From: a virus
DNA: 44,375 nt
Reading direction: 5' to 3' (one strand)
Virus record (IMG/VR): IMGVR_UViG_3300019766_000014
Coordinates: 1 to 44,375 of that record
A model generated the notes under the pieces. The model saw only the letters and a program-made list of their open reading frames with translations, did no database searches and was not told where the DNA came from. Position numbers and translations under genes: made by a program. This document shows positions 1-7,889 of the stretch, one piece after another; the first letter of the stretch is position 1, and each line of letters opens with the position of its first letter.

Positions 1-162
1 CTTTACTCAACAAGCGGAAGAGGAAGTATAAAAATAGGTACAGGAGCAGTTCCAAAAATAAGAGGATCATTAGGAGATTATTTAGAAATATTAATACAAG
101 ATGATTTATCAGGACTAGAAACATTTAGTATTAAAGTACAAGGACACTTGGAGGAATTATGA
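1..162 (+). CDS. Partial phage protein upstream of the first baseplate module (C-terminal 53 residues)
   Basis: An open frame enters from before position 1 and ends with TGA at 160-162. The visible tail is beta-rich and glycine/isoleucine-rich and ends in GHLEEL. By position, just before the GP46/gp47/gp48-like genes, it could be the end of a hub, spike or tube-associated protein, but the fragment is too short to assign. Its stop overlaps the next start in an ATGA arrangement, so the two are translationally coupled. Partial gene; function unknown. Confidence 0.6.
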   Translation, partial: LYSTSGRGSIKIGTGAVPKIRGSLGDYLEILIQDDLSGLETFSIKVQGHLEEL

Positions 163-365
163 TAAAAATAAAACATTTTAGCTTATATGAAAATATACTA
201 ATAATAAATAGGAAATACAGGTTTAAAAATCCACAAGTTATAATTAGAACTTGGTATGGAATAAAAATAATAAGTGGTAAAACATTTAGATTTTATACTT
301 TTAATGATAAAATAAGAAAAGAAATATTAGAAGATTTAAAATTAAATGAAATAATAAAAAGGTAA
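159..365 (+). CDS. Small basic hypothetical protein (68 aa) in the first baseplate module
   Basis: ATG at 159 has a strong GGAGG ribosome site just upstream and overlaps the preceding stop by 4 nt. The product is rich in Lys, Ile and aromatic residues with no signal peptide or clear membrane segment. It lies 3 nt before the GP46-like gene and belongs to the same operon. I do not recognise a family. A small baseplate accessory is possible from location only. Confidence 0.6.
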   Translation: MIKIKHFSLYENILIINRKYRFKNPQVIIRTWYGIKIISGKTFRFYTFNDKIRKEILEDLKLNEIIKR

Positions 366-368
366 GTT

Positions 369-785
369 ATGGCAGATATATATTTAACAAAAAAAGATTT
401 AGATGAAATTGATATCTTTTTTGATATTGGATTAGATGGAAATAATTTAATACAAGATGATAGTATTCGCACAGCTACACTTATATCTATTTTTACAGAT
501 GGAAGCAAACCACAAGTTGGAAAGCAAATAGATGGTAAAATTTTAGGAAATAAATACTATAATATAAATAAATTAAGTCAAGATAATGTAAAATTATATA
601 CACAGGGTTTATATGATGCTTTACAATGGCTTATAGATGATAGTATAGTTAATAATATCGATATTATTAATGAGAAAATAGGTAATAGATTAAATACAGT
701 AATTACATTTACTTTGGATAGCGAGAATACAATTAATGTTATATTTAATCTTGATGAAAAAATGAATATCTTAGATGAGGTGTAA
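369..785 (+). CDS. Mu GP46-like baseplate wedge protein
   Basis: The 138-residue product has the layout of the phage GP46 family (Mu gp46, functionally related to T4 gp25). An early segment reads TATLISIFTDG, followed by a central LYTQGLYDALQWLIDD helix and a beta-rich end. Such proteins join gp47 and gp48 to build the wedge around the tail hub. The typical GWWGD segment of Mu gp46 is not conserved here. It sits directly before the gp47-like gene, as in Mu, which supports the call. Confidence 0.72.
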   Translation: MADIYLTKKDLDEIDIFFDIGLDGNNLIQDDSIRTATLISIFTDGSKPQVGKQIDGKILGNKYYNINKLSQDNVKLYTQGLYDALQWLIDDSIVNNIDIINEKIGNRLNTVITFTLDSENTINVIFNLDEKMNILDEV

Positions 786-787
786 AA

Positions 788-1834
788 GTGGCAAATACAA
801 TATTAGAGATTAAAAATAGAGTTTATAACGATTTAGTAGTAAGCTTTAAAAATGCAATTACCCCTTTAAAAAAATCAGTATTTGAAACTTTTAGTTATGC
901 TATTGCTTCATCTATAAAACTACTATATGTATATTTAGATAAGATACAAGCAGATAGTTTTTTGACTACTTGCACAGATTCAAGAGTAAGAAATTATTTT
1001 GCACCTTTAAAAAATATAGCAATAAAAGAAGCTACAAGCTCAACAGGTACTGCTAGATTTATTGGTATAGATGGAAGTGACATACCAATAGATACAATTA
1101 TAATTTATAACGATTATGAATTTATCACAACAACATCAGGGACTATTGGAGATGTAGCTACTGGATATGTTGATATAGTTTGTAAATCAGTTGAAAAAGG
1201 CACTCTATACAATACACTAGAAAATATTAGCTTAGTTTTATCAAGTCCAATAGTTGGTGTTGAAAATGAAGTTATAAGCTCAACTGGATTTACTGGTGCA
1301 ATAGACGATGAGAGTATAGACAGTTTAAGAACTAGAACAAAACAAAAATTTGCAAGTCCTACAAATATAGATAATGACTTCTTTTATAAATCAACAGCTT
1401 TAGAGCTACCAAATGTTAAAGCTGCATTTATAAGTGATTTAAAGCAAGGTATAGGAACAACAGGAATAACAATACTAACTTTTAGTAATAGTGGTGTTCC
1501 AATACAAGCTGATATAGATACATTAGAAGCTTATTTTTTAGAAAAAAAAGCAATACCAACTTATGCAGGGTTTGAGTTCTTTTTACCAACAATAATAAGT
1601 CAAGATTTAGAAATTCAATTAATTATAAATGATGATCAAAATCAAAAAAGAATAGAAAATTTAGTAAGAACTTATTTATATTTATTTGTAAAGCCAAATA
1701 CTACATTTAAGTTTAAGCCATTAAACGACTTATTACAGTCAAATGGTGCTAGATTAAATAGTCCTTTATCTTCATTTGAGATAGAATTACAATCAGATGA
1801 GATTATAGATGTGGGAGCTATAACTTGGCCTTAA
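788..1834 (+). CDS. Baseplate J-like (Mu gp47-like) wedge protein
   Basis: 348 residues, starting at a GTG two nt after the previous stop. It has the hallmarks of the Baseplate_J family. The N-terminal helical region is followed by a repeated beta module (TGTARFIG, GTIIYNDYEF-like). A DDESIDSLRTRTKQKF segment matches the family's E-S-xx-xR-xR signature. The C-terminal part contains a QNQKRIENLVRTYL-type helix. It is a wedge component linking hub and sheath contraction. The end overlaps the TTG start of the gp48-like gene by 10 nt. A second, dissimilar J-like gene lies at 40765-41943. Confidence 0.85.
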   Translation: MANTILEIKNRVYNDLVVSFKNAITPLKKSVFETFSYAIASSIKLLYVYLDKIQADSFLTTCTDSRVRNYFAPLKNIAIKEATSSTGTARFIGIDGSDIPIDTIIIYNDYEFITTTSGTIGDVATGYVDIVCKSVEKGTLYNTLENISLVLSSPIVGVENEVISSTGFTGAIDDESIDSLRTRTKQKFASPTNIDNDFFYKSTALELPNVKAAFISDLKQGIGTTGITILTFSNSGVPIQADIDTLEAYFLEKKAIPTYAGFEFFLPTIISQDLEIQLIINDDQNQKRIENLVRTYLYLFVKPNTTFKFKPLNDLLQSNGARLNSPLSSFEIELQSDEIIDVGAITWP

Positions 1835-2436
1835 AATTCAAAAATCTATTAAAATCATTTTTACCAAAAGGTAGAGCGTGGGAAGAACAACCACAAATAG
1901 ATAAACTATTAAGTGGTTTTAGTGATGAATTTGGAAGACAATACGATAAAGATACTAAATTTTATCAAGATTTTAACATTATAAAAAGCTCAAATCTAGC
2001 TATAGAACATTCACAAGACTATCTAATAGTTCAAGGATTATACTCAAATAGAGAGCTTCAAAGAATAATAGTAGAATATCTAAATAAAGATTATCAATAT
2101 ATGGAAGCAATAGAAGATTTTGCTAACTTTATAGGAGTTCCAATAGCTTTTATAAATTTTCCATTGCCACTAGAGTTTGGAAGAATGCAATTTGGCGATG
2201 AATTTGGAGACCCACTCGCAGAGCCATACACAGATTTATATATAGATTTAAACTTTAGCGGAGATATAACTTGTAGAGATTATAATAAAATCCAATGGTT
2301 AGCAAAATTTTTAAAGCCACCATATATAAGATTAACCTTTACGAATCCACCAAATAATGCTATACTACCATTTGAATTTGGTTTTAATCAGTTTGGCGAT
2401 GATTTTGGTAATCTTATAGATTGTGAATTAAATTAA
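1825..2436 (+). CDS. Mu gp48-like (DUF2313) baseplate protein
   Basis: 203 residues, probably starting with TTG at 1825 because GGGAGC lies seven nt upstream and no good ATG is near. The N-terminus LLKSFLPKGRAWEE is the classic opening of the DUF2313/gp48 family (L-LPpGrAW). The C-terminus carries two copies of an EFGxxQFGDxFG motif, around residues 114-124 and again near 185-195. Such proteins complete the wedge and attach fibres. Its place between gp47-like and fibre genes matches Mu. Confidence 0.82.
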   Translation: MALKFKNLLKSFLPKGRAWEEQPQIDKLLSGFSDEFGRQYDKDTKFYQDFNIIKSSNLAIEHSQDYLIVQGLYSNRELQRIIVEYLNKDYQYMEAIEDFANFIGVPIAFINFPLPLEFGRMQFGDEFGDPLAEPYTDLYIDLNFSGDITCRDYNKIQWLAKFLKPPYIRLTFTNPPNNAILPFEFGFNQFGDDFGNLIDCELN

Positions 2437-2450
2437 AAGTAGGAGTAAAA

Positions 2451-3479
2451 ATGAAGAAGTTTTTAGAGATAGACGGTGGTAATCCAGATGGAACAGCAAA
2501 AGATAGAGATGGATTAAATCCCGGCACTACATATTTTGCTAAATATTGGAATGATAATATGTTTAACTTGTTTGAGTTTATACAAACACAAGGATATACA
2601 TTAATAGATGCAGATTCAGATAGTGCAGGACTAGAACAAATAGCTAAAGCGTGTAAGGCAAAATATAATCCTAATTATACATATAATACAAGTACAATAG
2701 TTACTCAGTCAGTAAATGATATAGTAGAGGGTAGCGATGGAGCATTTTATGAGGTACAAAATGATGGAGTGACTGGAGATGATCCAGTAGGAAGTGTTAC
2801 AGGAAACTGGGTTAAAGTACCTTTTGACAAAGGATACTCAGATACTAAACTATTCTCAATAGCAGGTGGAACAGCAAACGCACTAACAGTAACTATTCCA
2901 GCTATAACAGAGTATGCAGTAAATAGCACATTTAGAGCTAAGGCAACTTTAGACAATACAGGTGCAACAACAATTAATCTAAACGGTTTAGGTGTTAAAA
3001 ATGTAGTTATAGACAACACTGCTTTATCAGGTGGGGAAATTGTAGCAGGTAATGAATACTTTTTTACATACTCATCAAATGGTAATTTTGAGCTAACTGC
3101 ATTAGGTAGTGATATAGAAGTCGCAACAGATACAGAGATAAGAACTGGAACAAATAACACTAAAGCAATAACTCCACTTGGATATAATCAAACTACTTTA
3201 GGATGGGGTCAAACTTGGCAAAATGTAACAGCTAGTAGGAGTGCTGGGGTTACTTATACCAATACTACTGGTAAGCCTATTGAAATGATTGTTTTAGTTG
3301 CAAGGAGTAGCAACATAATACCATCATTTACAATAGACGGTATAGATTTATTATCTGGATATAACGATGCTAATTCTCAAGTAGCTATGTTTAGTTTTAT
3401 AGTTCAGGATGGGAAAACATATAACTTTTCGCTAAGTGCAGGTTCAACTATTTTTAGATGGTTAGAATTAAGACAATAA
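2451..3479 (+). CDS. Tail fibre protein 1 (Mu/P2-type baseplate)
   Basis: 342 residues. The N-terminus (FLEIDGGNPDGTAKDRDG, then NDNMFNLFEFIQ) should be the baseplate-docking part. The middle, residues 131-217, is the segment shared with the second fibre at 42615-43784. The C-terminus has the GWGQTWQNVT-type tip domain common in phage and prophage fibres, with a TTGKPIEM stretch. It is followed after 8 nt by its chaperone. Role inferred: host receptor binding. The exchange of N-terminus with retention of the shaft suggests modular evolution. Confidence 0.8.
   Translation: MKKFLEIDGGNPDGTAKDRDGLNPGTTYFAKYWNDNMFNLFEFIQTQGYTLIDADSDSAGLEQIAKACKAKYNPNYTYNTSTIVTQSVNDIVEGSDGAFYEVQNDGVTGDDPVGSVTGNWVKVPFDKGYSDTKLFSIAGGTANALTVTIPAITEYAVNSTFRAKATLDNTGATTINLNGLGVKNVVIDNTALSGGEIVAGNEYFFTYSSNGNFELTALGSDIEVATDTEIRTGTNNTKAITPLGYNQTTLGWGQTWQNVTASRSAGVTYTNTTGKPIEMIVLVARSSNIIPSFTIDGIDLLSGYNDANSQVAMFSFIVQDGKTYNFSLSAGSTIFRWLELRQ
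2841..3099 (+). repeat. Intragenomic fibre repeat, copy A (partner 42969-43227)
   Basis: A 259-bp segment inside fibre 1 matches a 259-bp segment of fibre 2 in the same orientation with roughly nine in ten bases identical by eye and no gaps. It encodes the repeat region AGGTANALTVTIPAITEYAV onwards. Flanking sequence differs, so the homology is a block exchange or conserved domain rather than whole-gene duplication. Confidence 0.9.
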
Positions 3480-3487
3480 GGATAAAA

Positions 3488-3955
3488 ATGAGAAAAATAT
3501 ATTTAACAAATAACGGATTACAAGAGATATTAGAGGGTCAAGACTTTTTAATTAAAGATGATTGGGTTAAGTGTGAACTTAAAGAAGATGGTACACCATA
3601 TACTTACTATAATGAAGATGGTACACCTGATTTAGTAGAGGAAGCGAAAGATGAAGCTAATAAGACATATAATGAAAAATGGAATCTAGTATCAGAATAC
3701 TTAATAAATGATATACCAAATATTTCAAACACATTAATTGGTGGGGAAGTTCACGAATTTATTGTTAAAGGAAGCAATATAGATAGTATTAAAAATATTG
3801 CAATTAGCCCATCAAGTCAAGACACAACTTATGAATGGGTACAGTTAGGAATACCGACTTTTCAAACAACAAAAGCAGAACTTAGCATTATTTTAATGGA
3901 ATATGAAAAATTACAACAAGCTAAAATAAATGAAATTTTTGGATTAGGAGTATAG
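3488..3955 (+). CDS. Tail fibre assembly chaperone-like protein 1
   Basis: ATG at 3488 is preferred over an upstream in-frame start because AAGGA lies just before it and the second copy at 43794 starts with the same residues. The first roughly 45 residues (MRKIYLTNNGLQEILEGQDF...) are nearly identical to that copy. The rest, including a coiled-coil-like end, is different. Position directly after the fibre is typical of tail fibre assembly (Tfa/gpG-like) proteins, which help fibre trimerisation. 155 residues. Confidence 0.65.
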   Translation: MRKIYLTNNGLQEILEGQDFLIKDDWVKCELKEDGTPYTYYNEDGTPDLVEEAKDEANKTYNEKWNLVSEYLINDIPNISNTLIGGEVHEFIVKGSNIDSIKNIAISPSSQDTTYEWVQLGIPTFQTTKAELSIILMEYEKLQQAKINEIFGLGV

Positions 3956-3956
3956 A

Positions 3957-4289
3957 ATGTCACACTTAATAATTTCAGTATCACAAACAGATATATTTCA
4001 AGAAGATTTCGGAATAACTCTTGACTTTGAGAAAGAATTTTCAGAGTTTGATTTTGTAGGTAAAGAGGATTTTTTACAATTCCTAATAAGTGAAAAATAT
4101 GTAGTTTTTAATGATGCTACAAAACCACATATGCCAAAAGGTATAGTAATATATGAACTAAAATCATTTCCAAACGAAAGACTTGTACTAAAAGAAGGAA
4201 GTATATATCAGAGTAATGTAGGAGAGGGAAACTATACATCTGATACTTGGGTAGTTGAAGAATGGGATATTTTAGTACGAGGGGCATAA
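3957..4289 (+). CDS. Hypothetical acidic protein after fibre module 1
   Basis: 110 residues, starting one base after the previous stop. It is acidic in the first half (EDFGITLDFEKEFSEFDFVGKEDF) and has a beta-rich end, SDTWVVEEWDILVRG. No membrane segment or known motif is seen. The operon position between a fibre chaperone and membrane proteins could fit a fibre accessory or a lysis accessory. I do not recognise the family. Confidence 0.6.
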   Translation: MSHLIISVSQTDIFQEDFGITLDFEKEFSEFDFVGKEDFLQFLISEKYVVFNDATKPHMPKGIVIYELKSFPNERLVLKEGSIYQSNVGEGNYTSDTWVVEEWDILVRGA

Positions 4290-4290
4290 A

Positions 4291-4602
4291 TTGAGTATAG
4301 AATATATAAATACAATAAATTTAACACTACATTATGCCATAATGACATCAAAATTATATTTAATGTATATAGTTATTATGAATATAAGCACTATAAAAAC
4401 ACCAAATAGTGATAAATTAATGAGTATATATTCTCCATTAAGTGTGTTTATTATTTTATTTACGATAGTATATATTATTGCAGAGTTGAATTTTATAATA
4501 CTATTTGATAAAGATTTGTTTTTATATTATTATGAATTTATGGCAATGCTAGACCAAATAATATTTACTATACTAATTGCAAAAAACTTTAAGAAAGGAT
4601 AA
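4291..4602 (+). CDS. Multi-pass membrane protein, holin candidate
   Basis: 103 residues with a TTG start supported by GAGGGG six nt upstream. Three hydrophobic stretches are visible, near residues 17-30, 50-72 and 85-97, separated by short polar loops. The tail KNFKKG is positively charged. Small size and location before coiled-coil membrane and DUF5675 genes make a lysis role plausible. No family recognised, and the gene at 5459 is an equally good or better holin candidate. Confidence 0.55.
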   Translation: MSIEYINTINLTLHYAIMTSKLYLMYIVIMNISTIKTPNSDKLMSIYSPLSVFIILFTIVYIIAELNFIILFDKDLFLYYYEFMAMLDQIIFTILIAKNFKKG

Positions 4603-4605
4603 AAA

Positions 4606-4680
4606 ATGGCAAAGACTAGAAGCGGTAGAAAAAGCAGTACAACTAGTACAAAGACAAGAACAAGAACAGGTAAAAAATAA
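4606..4680 (+). CDS. Very basic 24-residue Thr/Arg/Lys/Ser peptide
   Basis: ATG at 4606 has AAGAAAGGA ten nt upstream, and the stop overlaps the next ATG (TAATG). Almost every residue is Lys, Arg, Ser or Thr, with the pattern MAKTRSGRKSS then alternating T-K/R. This resembles small basic phage peptides found near fibre or lysis genes, but no function is known to me. Expression is supported only by the ribosome site and tight packing with its neighbours. Confidence 0.5.
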   Translation: MAKTRSGRKSSTTSTKTRTRTGKK

Positions 4681-5012
4681 TGGAAAACGCTGGATTAATA
4701 ATTCAAATAGGGCTACTTATTGCTTCTATAATAACAGCATTTATAACAGCAAAAGTAACTATTAGTAATCTAGTTAAAACACAAGAGTCGCAAGACAAAA
4801 AAATAGCTGTAAATGATGTAGGTTTAAAAGATATGGAGCTAAAACTTCAATCTAAAATTTCATACGAACACGCTGATAAAAGGTATGTTACAAAAGAAGA
4901 ATTAAACCTACATCTTAAAAATATAGAACTAAAACAACAAAGAGGTATTGATAAAACTGATGATGTTTTAGAGATATTAAAAGAATTAAAAAGTCAAATG
5001 AAAAGTAATTAA
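4680..5012 (+). CDS. Membrane-anchored coiled-coil protein (XhlA/spanin-like architecture)
   Basis: 110 residues. An N-terminal membrane helix (about residues 5-26, LIIQIGLLIASIITAFITA) is followed by a long charged helical region with a coiled-coil pattern to the C-terminus. The topology resembles phage holin accessory proteins such as XhlA or i-spanin-like proteins. Start overlaps the preceding peptide gene by one base. Role in lysis is inferred from architecture and neighbours, not from a signature. Confidence 0.6.
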   Translation: MENAGLIIQIGLLIASIITAFITAKVTISNLVKTQESQDKKIAVNDVGLKDMELKLQSKISYEHADKRYVTKEELNLHLKNIELKQQRGIDKTDDVLEILKELKSQMKSN

Positions 5013-5022
5013 AATATATATT

Positions 5023-5457
5023 ATGAACATAGTTAGTTTAGTTAGATTTGAAAATACAGAACAAGGCACATTTGGACTAATCTCAATTAATGGTATATGT
5101 TTCCACTCTTTAGAGCTTCCATACAAAGACAACAAAGCAAACATAAGTTGTATTCCTACTGGGGAATATATTTGTAAAATAAGATATTCCCCATCATTTA
5201 AAAGAAATTTATATTGCTTACAAAATGTAAAAGATAGAAGCTACATTTTAATACACGGTGCAAACTTTGCAGGGGATAAGTCAAAAGGTTATCAAACACA
5301 TTTAGCAGGTTGTATCGCTTTAGGTAAAAGTAAAGGTGTAGCAAATAATAAGTTTGGAAACAAACAAAGGTGTATCTTTAATTCTCAACAAGCATTAAGA
5401 GAGTTTATGGATATTACAGATAATGAAGATTTTAAGTTAATAATTACGGAGGTATAA
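5023..5457 (+). CDS. DUF5675-family protein, possible endolysin-associated enzyme
   Basis: 144 residues. The middle reads CIPTGEYICKIRYSPSF, then YILIHGANFAG and THLAGCIALG, the HGAN...GCI pattern of DUF5675. It recalls the His/Cys spacing of L,D-transpeptidase (YkuD) folds, but catalytic activity is unproven. Related proteins are common next to phage holins, and the next gene here is holin-like, so cell-wall processing at lysis is the best guess. No clear Shine-Dalgarno sequence precedes the ATG. No signal peptide, so export would need the holin. Confidence 0.72.
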   Translation: MNIVSLVRFENTEQGTFGLISINGICFHSLELPYKDNKANISCIPTGEYICKIRYSPSFKRNLYCLQNVKDRSYILIHGANFAGDKSKGYQTHLAGCIALGKSKGVANNKFGNKQRCIFNSQQALREFMDITDNEDFKLIITEV

Positions 5458-5458
5458 G

Positions 5459-6097
5459 ATGGAGTTTTTAACAAGTTTATTAGGCGATGGTTTAACTGGT
5501 GGGTTATTTGGTATATTAGGTGGTTTAGGTACTGCGTGGATTAAATACAAACATCAAGAGAAAGAACATCAATACAAACTGGAAGAGAATAAAAGCAAAC
5601 GAGAACACCAATTAAAAATGATAGGTGCTGAAACTGAAGCAAGTATAAAAGAGATTGAAGCTAATGTTAGACGAGATGAAATCATTATGGAGGGTAAAGC
5701 CGATATAGAAGAAAGTAAAGGTAGAAACGAAGCAGTAGTTAAACTAAGTGAAAACTATATCAAAGACTCACTTATAGAGCGTATGATGTTTAATAGCAGC
5801 AAGATAACTAAATGGTTTACATTGCCTTTGGCTTTACTTATAACATTGATACATAGTACAATAGATATGATGAGAACTCTAGTAAGACCACTTATAACTT
5901 ATGCTAGTGTAGGATTTACTTGCTATGTAACTTATTTAACTTTTGAAATATATCAAAAATTAGGTATTTCAATAGATAGCAGCGACTTATTAGTTATAAT
6001 AAAAGATATGCTTAAATTACTTACTTTTATTACAAGTACAGCGGTATCATTTTGGTTTATGGATAAATCAATGAGTAGAAAGTTTCAAGATAAGTAA
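5459..6097 (+). CDS. Three-TM holin-like protein
   Basis: 212 residues. A glycine-rich hydrophobic N-terminus is followed by a highly charged helical stretch (roughly 30-105). Three membrane helices then lie near 118-137, 138-160 and 172-198, and the end is WFMDKSMSRKF. This resembles the 3TM holin family of gene-transfer agents and tailed phages, where pores release endolysin. It starts one base after the DUF5675 stop with a GAGG site. The stop abuts the stop of the minus-strand gene at 6098 with no gap. Confidence 0.7.
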   Translation: MEFLTSLLGDGLTGGLFGILGGLGTAWIKYKHQEKEHQYKLEENKSKREHQLKMIGAETEASIKEIEANVRRDEIIMEGKADIEESKGRNEAVVKLSENYIKDSLIERMMFNSSKITKWFTLPLALLITLIHSTIDMMRTLVRPLITYASVGFTCYVTYLTFEIYQKLGISIDSSDLLVIIKDMLKLLTFITSTAVSFWFMDKSMSRKFQDK

Positions 6098-6328
6098 CTA
6101 AGCTAACTCATCAAGCAAAAGTCTAGTCATTAACTTAATGGCTTCGCTTTTGCTATATTCCACACATCTATCAATAGTCACAAAGTTATCAAACTTCAAA
6201 TGACATACATAAGTTTTACCATTAATAGTATGCTCCCCCATAATATAATCCCCAACTATCGTAACATTACGAGTGCAAAAGTTATTATTGGTTATTGCTT
6301 CATCTAGTGTTCTGTAGTGTTTTAACAT
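6098..6328 (-). CDS. Hypothetical protein (76 aa) co-transcribed with YopX
   Basis: Reads leftward from ATG at 6328, with AAAGGA a few nt upstream. It overlaps the YopX stop by 7 nt. The product has a beta-rich centre (VTIVGDYIMGEHTINGKTYVCHL) and a helical end. No known family recognised. Its stop meets the holin stop tail to tail with zero spacing. Confidence 0.6.
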   Translation of the reverse strand: MLKHYRTLDEAITNNNFCTRNVTIVGDYIMGEHTINGKTYVCHLKFDNFVTIDRCVEYSKSEAIKLMTRLLLDELA

Positions 6329-6738
6329 TTGTTATCCTTTAATAGTTCTGGATTTTCGTATATGTTTCCTATCACTTCACAATTATTTATGACCCATTCA
6401 GCAGTTTGCGGGTCGTTTATAGGCTCTTGATAACTTCTCATAATACCATCGTTTAAATAGCATTTATAAAATAAGCATAATCCACCATAGTTATTATAGT
6501 CTATAACACCTACCCAATCTTTACTATTGCTATCGAGTTTGTCTGCTTTTAGTATATCATTGTGGTAAATATCTTTTCCTTTTTTGTCTTTTAATCCAGT
6601 ATATTGCATAACAACAAACTCATCGCTTTTTAACATATTTCCAAAAGCCCATTTATCATTACCTATATGATTTTGGATATTTGGTAACATCTCACTATAT
6701 TTTGCCCACGCTCTAAATTTTAATCTAGAATTTTCCAT
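6322..6738 (-). CDS. YopX family protein
   Basis: 138 residues matching the phage YopX family. The N-terminus LKFRAWAKYSEML is followed by QYTGLKDKKGKDIYHNDIL and the end VIGNIYENPELL, three segments that define the family. YopX proteins are widespread in phage early regions; their molecular role is unknown. Transcribed divergently from the early operon, with AAGGAAG before the ATG. Recognition by conserved motifs is strong. Confidence 0.88.
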   Translation of the reverse strand: MENSRLKFRAWAKYSEMLPNIQNHIGNDKWAFGNMLKSDEFVVMQYTGLKDKKGKDIYHNDILKADKLDSNSKDWVGVIDYNNYGGLCLFYKCYLNDGIMRSYQEPINDPQTAEWVINNCEVIGNIYENPELLKDNKC

Positions 6739-6832
6739 TTTACTTCCTTTATATTTTTCTTACTCTAATCTTACAACACAAAACAAAATAAGTAAACAAT
6801 ATAACCATAATAAAACAACAAATTTAAACTAA

Positions 6833-6915
6833 TGTAACTTTTTGTAACTTCAAACAAATATTTTAACTATTTCATCTACTCATTATATACTTATTAGTAA
6901 ATTGTATGTTATAGT
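6833..6915 (+). promoter_or_regulatory. Early promoter with tandem GTAAC boxes
   Basis: Two copies of TGTAACTT start at 6833 and 6843, exactly one helical turn apart. A -10-like TGTTATAGTT has its hexamer TATAGT at 6910-6915. The second GTAAC starts 66 bp before the hexamer. The same architecture recurs at 10311, 16124 and 20882. The downstream gene starts at 6938. There is no clear -35 box, consistent with activator use or with promoters of low-GC Campylobacterota. Confidence 0.6.
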
Positions 6916-6937
6916 TATTCTGTTGAAAGGGAGTAAT

Positions 6938-7144
6938 ATGGTTAAAGTAATTATTACAATAAATGGTATTTTTCATAATTCATTTGATAGCGAACAAACA
7001 GCGTATTATCATTATGGAGTTTTAAAGTGTAATCCAAAGTTAAAGAATATACGACTTCATAAGTTATGGGATAAAGCGTTTGACTATTATATGGAAAATG
7101 GAAAAGATTACGAGTTTATTTTAAGAAATGAACTTATAGGATAA
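6938..7144 (+). CDS. Small early protein (68 aa), unknown function
   Basis: The ATG at 6938 is chosen over an upstream TTG because GAAAGGGAG precedes it and the promoter hexamer at 6910-6915 would lie inside a longer version. The product starts MVKVIITINGIFHNSF and has a Tyr/His-rich centre. It heads the early operon. No family recognised. Confidence 0.6.
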   Translation: MVKVIITINGIFHNSFDSEQTAYYHYGVLKCNPKLKNIRLHKLWDKAFDYYMENGKDYEFILRNELIG

Positions 7145-7154
7145 AGGAAAGAAA

Positions 7155-7364
7155 ATGGAAAGAGAAGATTATTTACAACATTGCAAAGAAAGAGCTTTAC
7201 AAGAAAATGATATACATAGTATGTGGGCTTCATTTCACAATGATATGTCAAAACACGATGAACTAAAAGACCATATAGCTTTAAATTTAGGAATGTCTTT
7301 GTTAGCTAGTGGAATTTGGAAAACAAAAGAAGACTGTGAGAAGTTTATAAACGGTTTTAATTAG
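7155..7364 (+). CDS. Conserved small phage protein (MxREDYLQHCKERALQ type)
   Basis: 69 residues. The opening EREDYLQHCKERALQ, then ASFHNDMSKHDE, GMSLLASG and the end FINGFN follow a pattern I know from many phage early genes of unknown function. All-helical prediction. AAGGAAAG lies upstream of the ATG. No catalytic motif seen. Confidence 0.65.
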   Translation: MEREDYLQHCKERALQENDIHSMWASFHNDMSKHDELKDHIALNLGMSLLASGIWKTKEDCEKFINGFN

Positions 7365-7388
7365 TAATAAAAAGATAAAGGAAATAAA

Positions 7389-7598
7389 ATGGAAGTAGAA
7401 ATTATAGAAGAAAAACACGATGGAGAAATTCTTTATAAATGTAAACTAAATGGTAAAGAATCTTTTTGTTTATTTGAAAGAGAATACGAAGCTTTAGTAT
7501 ATGCTGGTTTAATGGCAAGTGGAATAAGCAAAAATGATTGTAGCTATTTTTCTAAGTATATAAATAGTTCATTGTATACATTAAAAAAAGGAGAGTAG
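7389..7598 (+). CDS. Hypothetical early protein (69 aa)
   Basis: Good ribosome site (AAAGGAAA) before ATG at 7389. The sequence is mixed beta then alpha, with Cys at positions 18, 27 and 46 that do not form a zinc pattern. Stop is followed one base later by the next start. Not recognised. Confidence 0.55.
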   Translation: MEVEIIEEKHDGEILYKCKLNGKESFCLFEREYEALVYAGLMASGISKNDCSYFSKYINSSLYTLKKGE

Positions 7599-7599
7599 T

Positions 7600-7797
7600 A
7601 TGCCAAAAATAGAATTTGATTATGAAGATAACAGATACAACAACGCACTACAACAATTCATCAATGAAACTCAAAAAAATACTGAAAACATAAAGTGTGA
7701 AGTTGGAGAGATTAAAGCTATACAGAAAAGACTAGAGAATGAGTTTGATGTTAGTTTGGAAGATGATTATAAAGATATGATAAAGGAAGTGATATGA
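7600..7797 (+). CDS. Hypothetical acidic helical protein (65 aa)
   Basis: GGAGAG precedes ATG at 7600. It is acidic, with a likely coiled coil around residues 18-50 (QQFINETQKNTENIKCEVGE). The stop overlaps the next ATG. Not recognised; its place just before ERF may reflect a recombination-accessory role, which is only inference. Confidence 0.55.
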   Translation: MPKIEFDYEDNRYNNALQQFINETQKNTENIKCEVGEIKAIQKRLENEFDVSLEDDYKDMIKEVI

Positions 7798-7889
7798 GTG
7801 AATTAGATTGGTTGATGGATAAAGATTACAAGTTTGAAACAATTACTATTTATAAAAATGGTACTAAAACAATAATAAGGGGTAAGTGA
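7794..7889 (+). CDS. Tiny ORF (31 aa) before ERF
   Basis: ATG at 7794 overlaps the previous stop and AAGGAAG lies upstream. The peptide has an acidic, aromatic N-terminus and a basic end (KTIIRGK). Its stop TGA overlaps the ERF start ATG at 7889. It is too short to assign, but the coupling on both sides supports translation. Confidence 0.5.
   Translation: MSELDWLMDKDYKFETITIYKNGTKTIIRGK

Noticed and set aside
4291-4602. Calling this gene the definite holin
   Set aside because: Hydrophobicity alone does not decide it; the 5459 gene fits a known holin architecture better.
4577-4765. 62-aa ORF across the small basic peptide and coiled-coil genes
   Set aside because: It has no ribosome site and conflicts with two coupled genes. 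Its Gln/Lys-rich content is a frame-shadow of the basic peptide gene.
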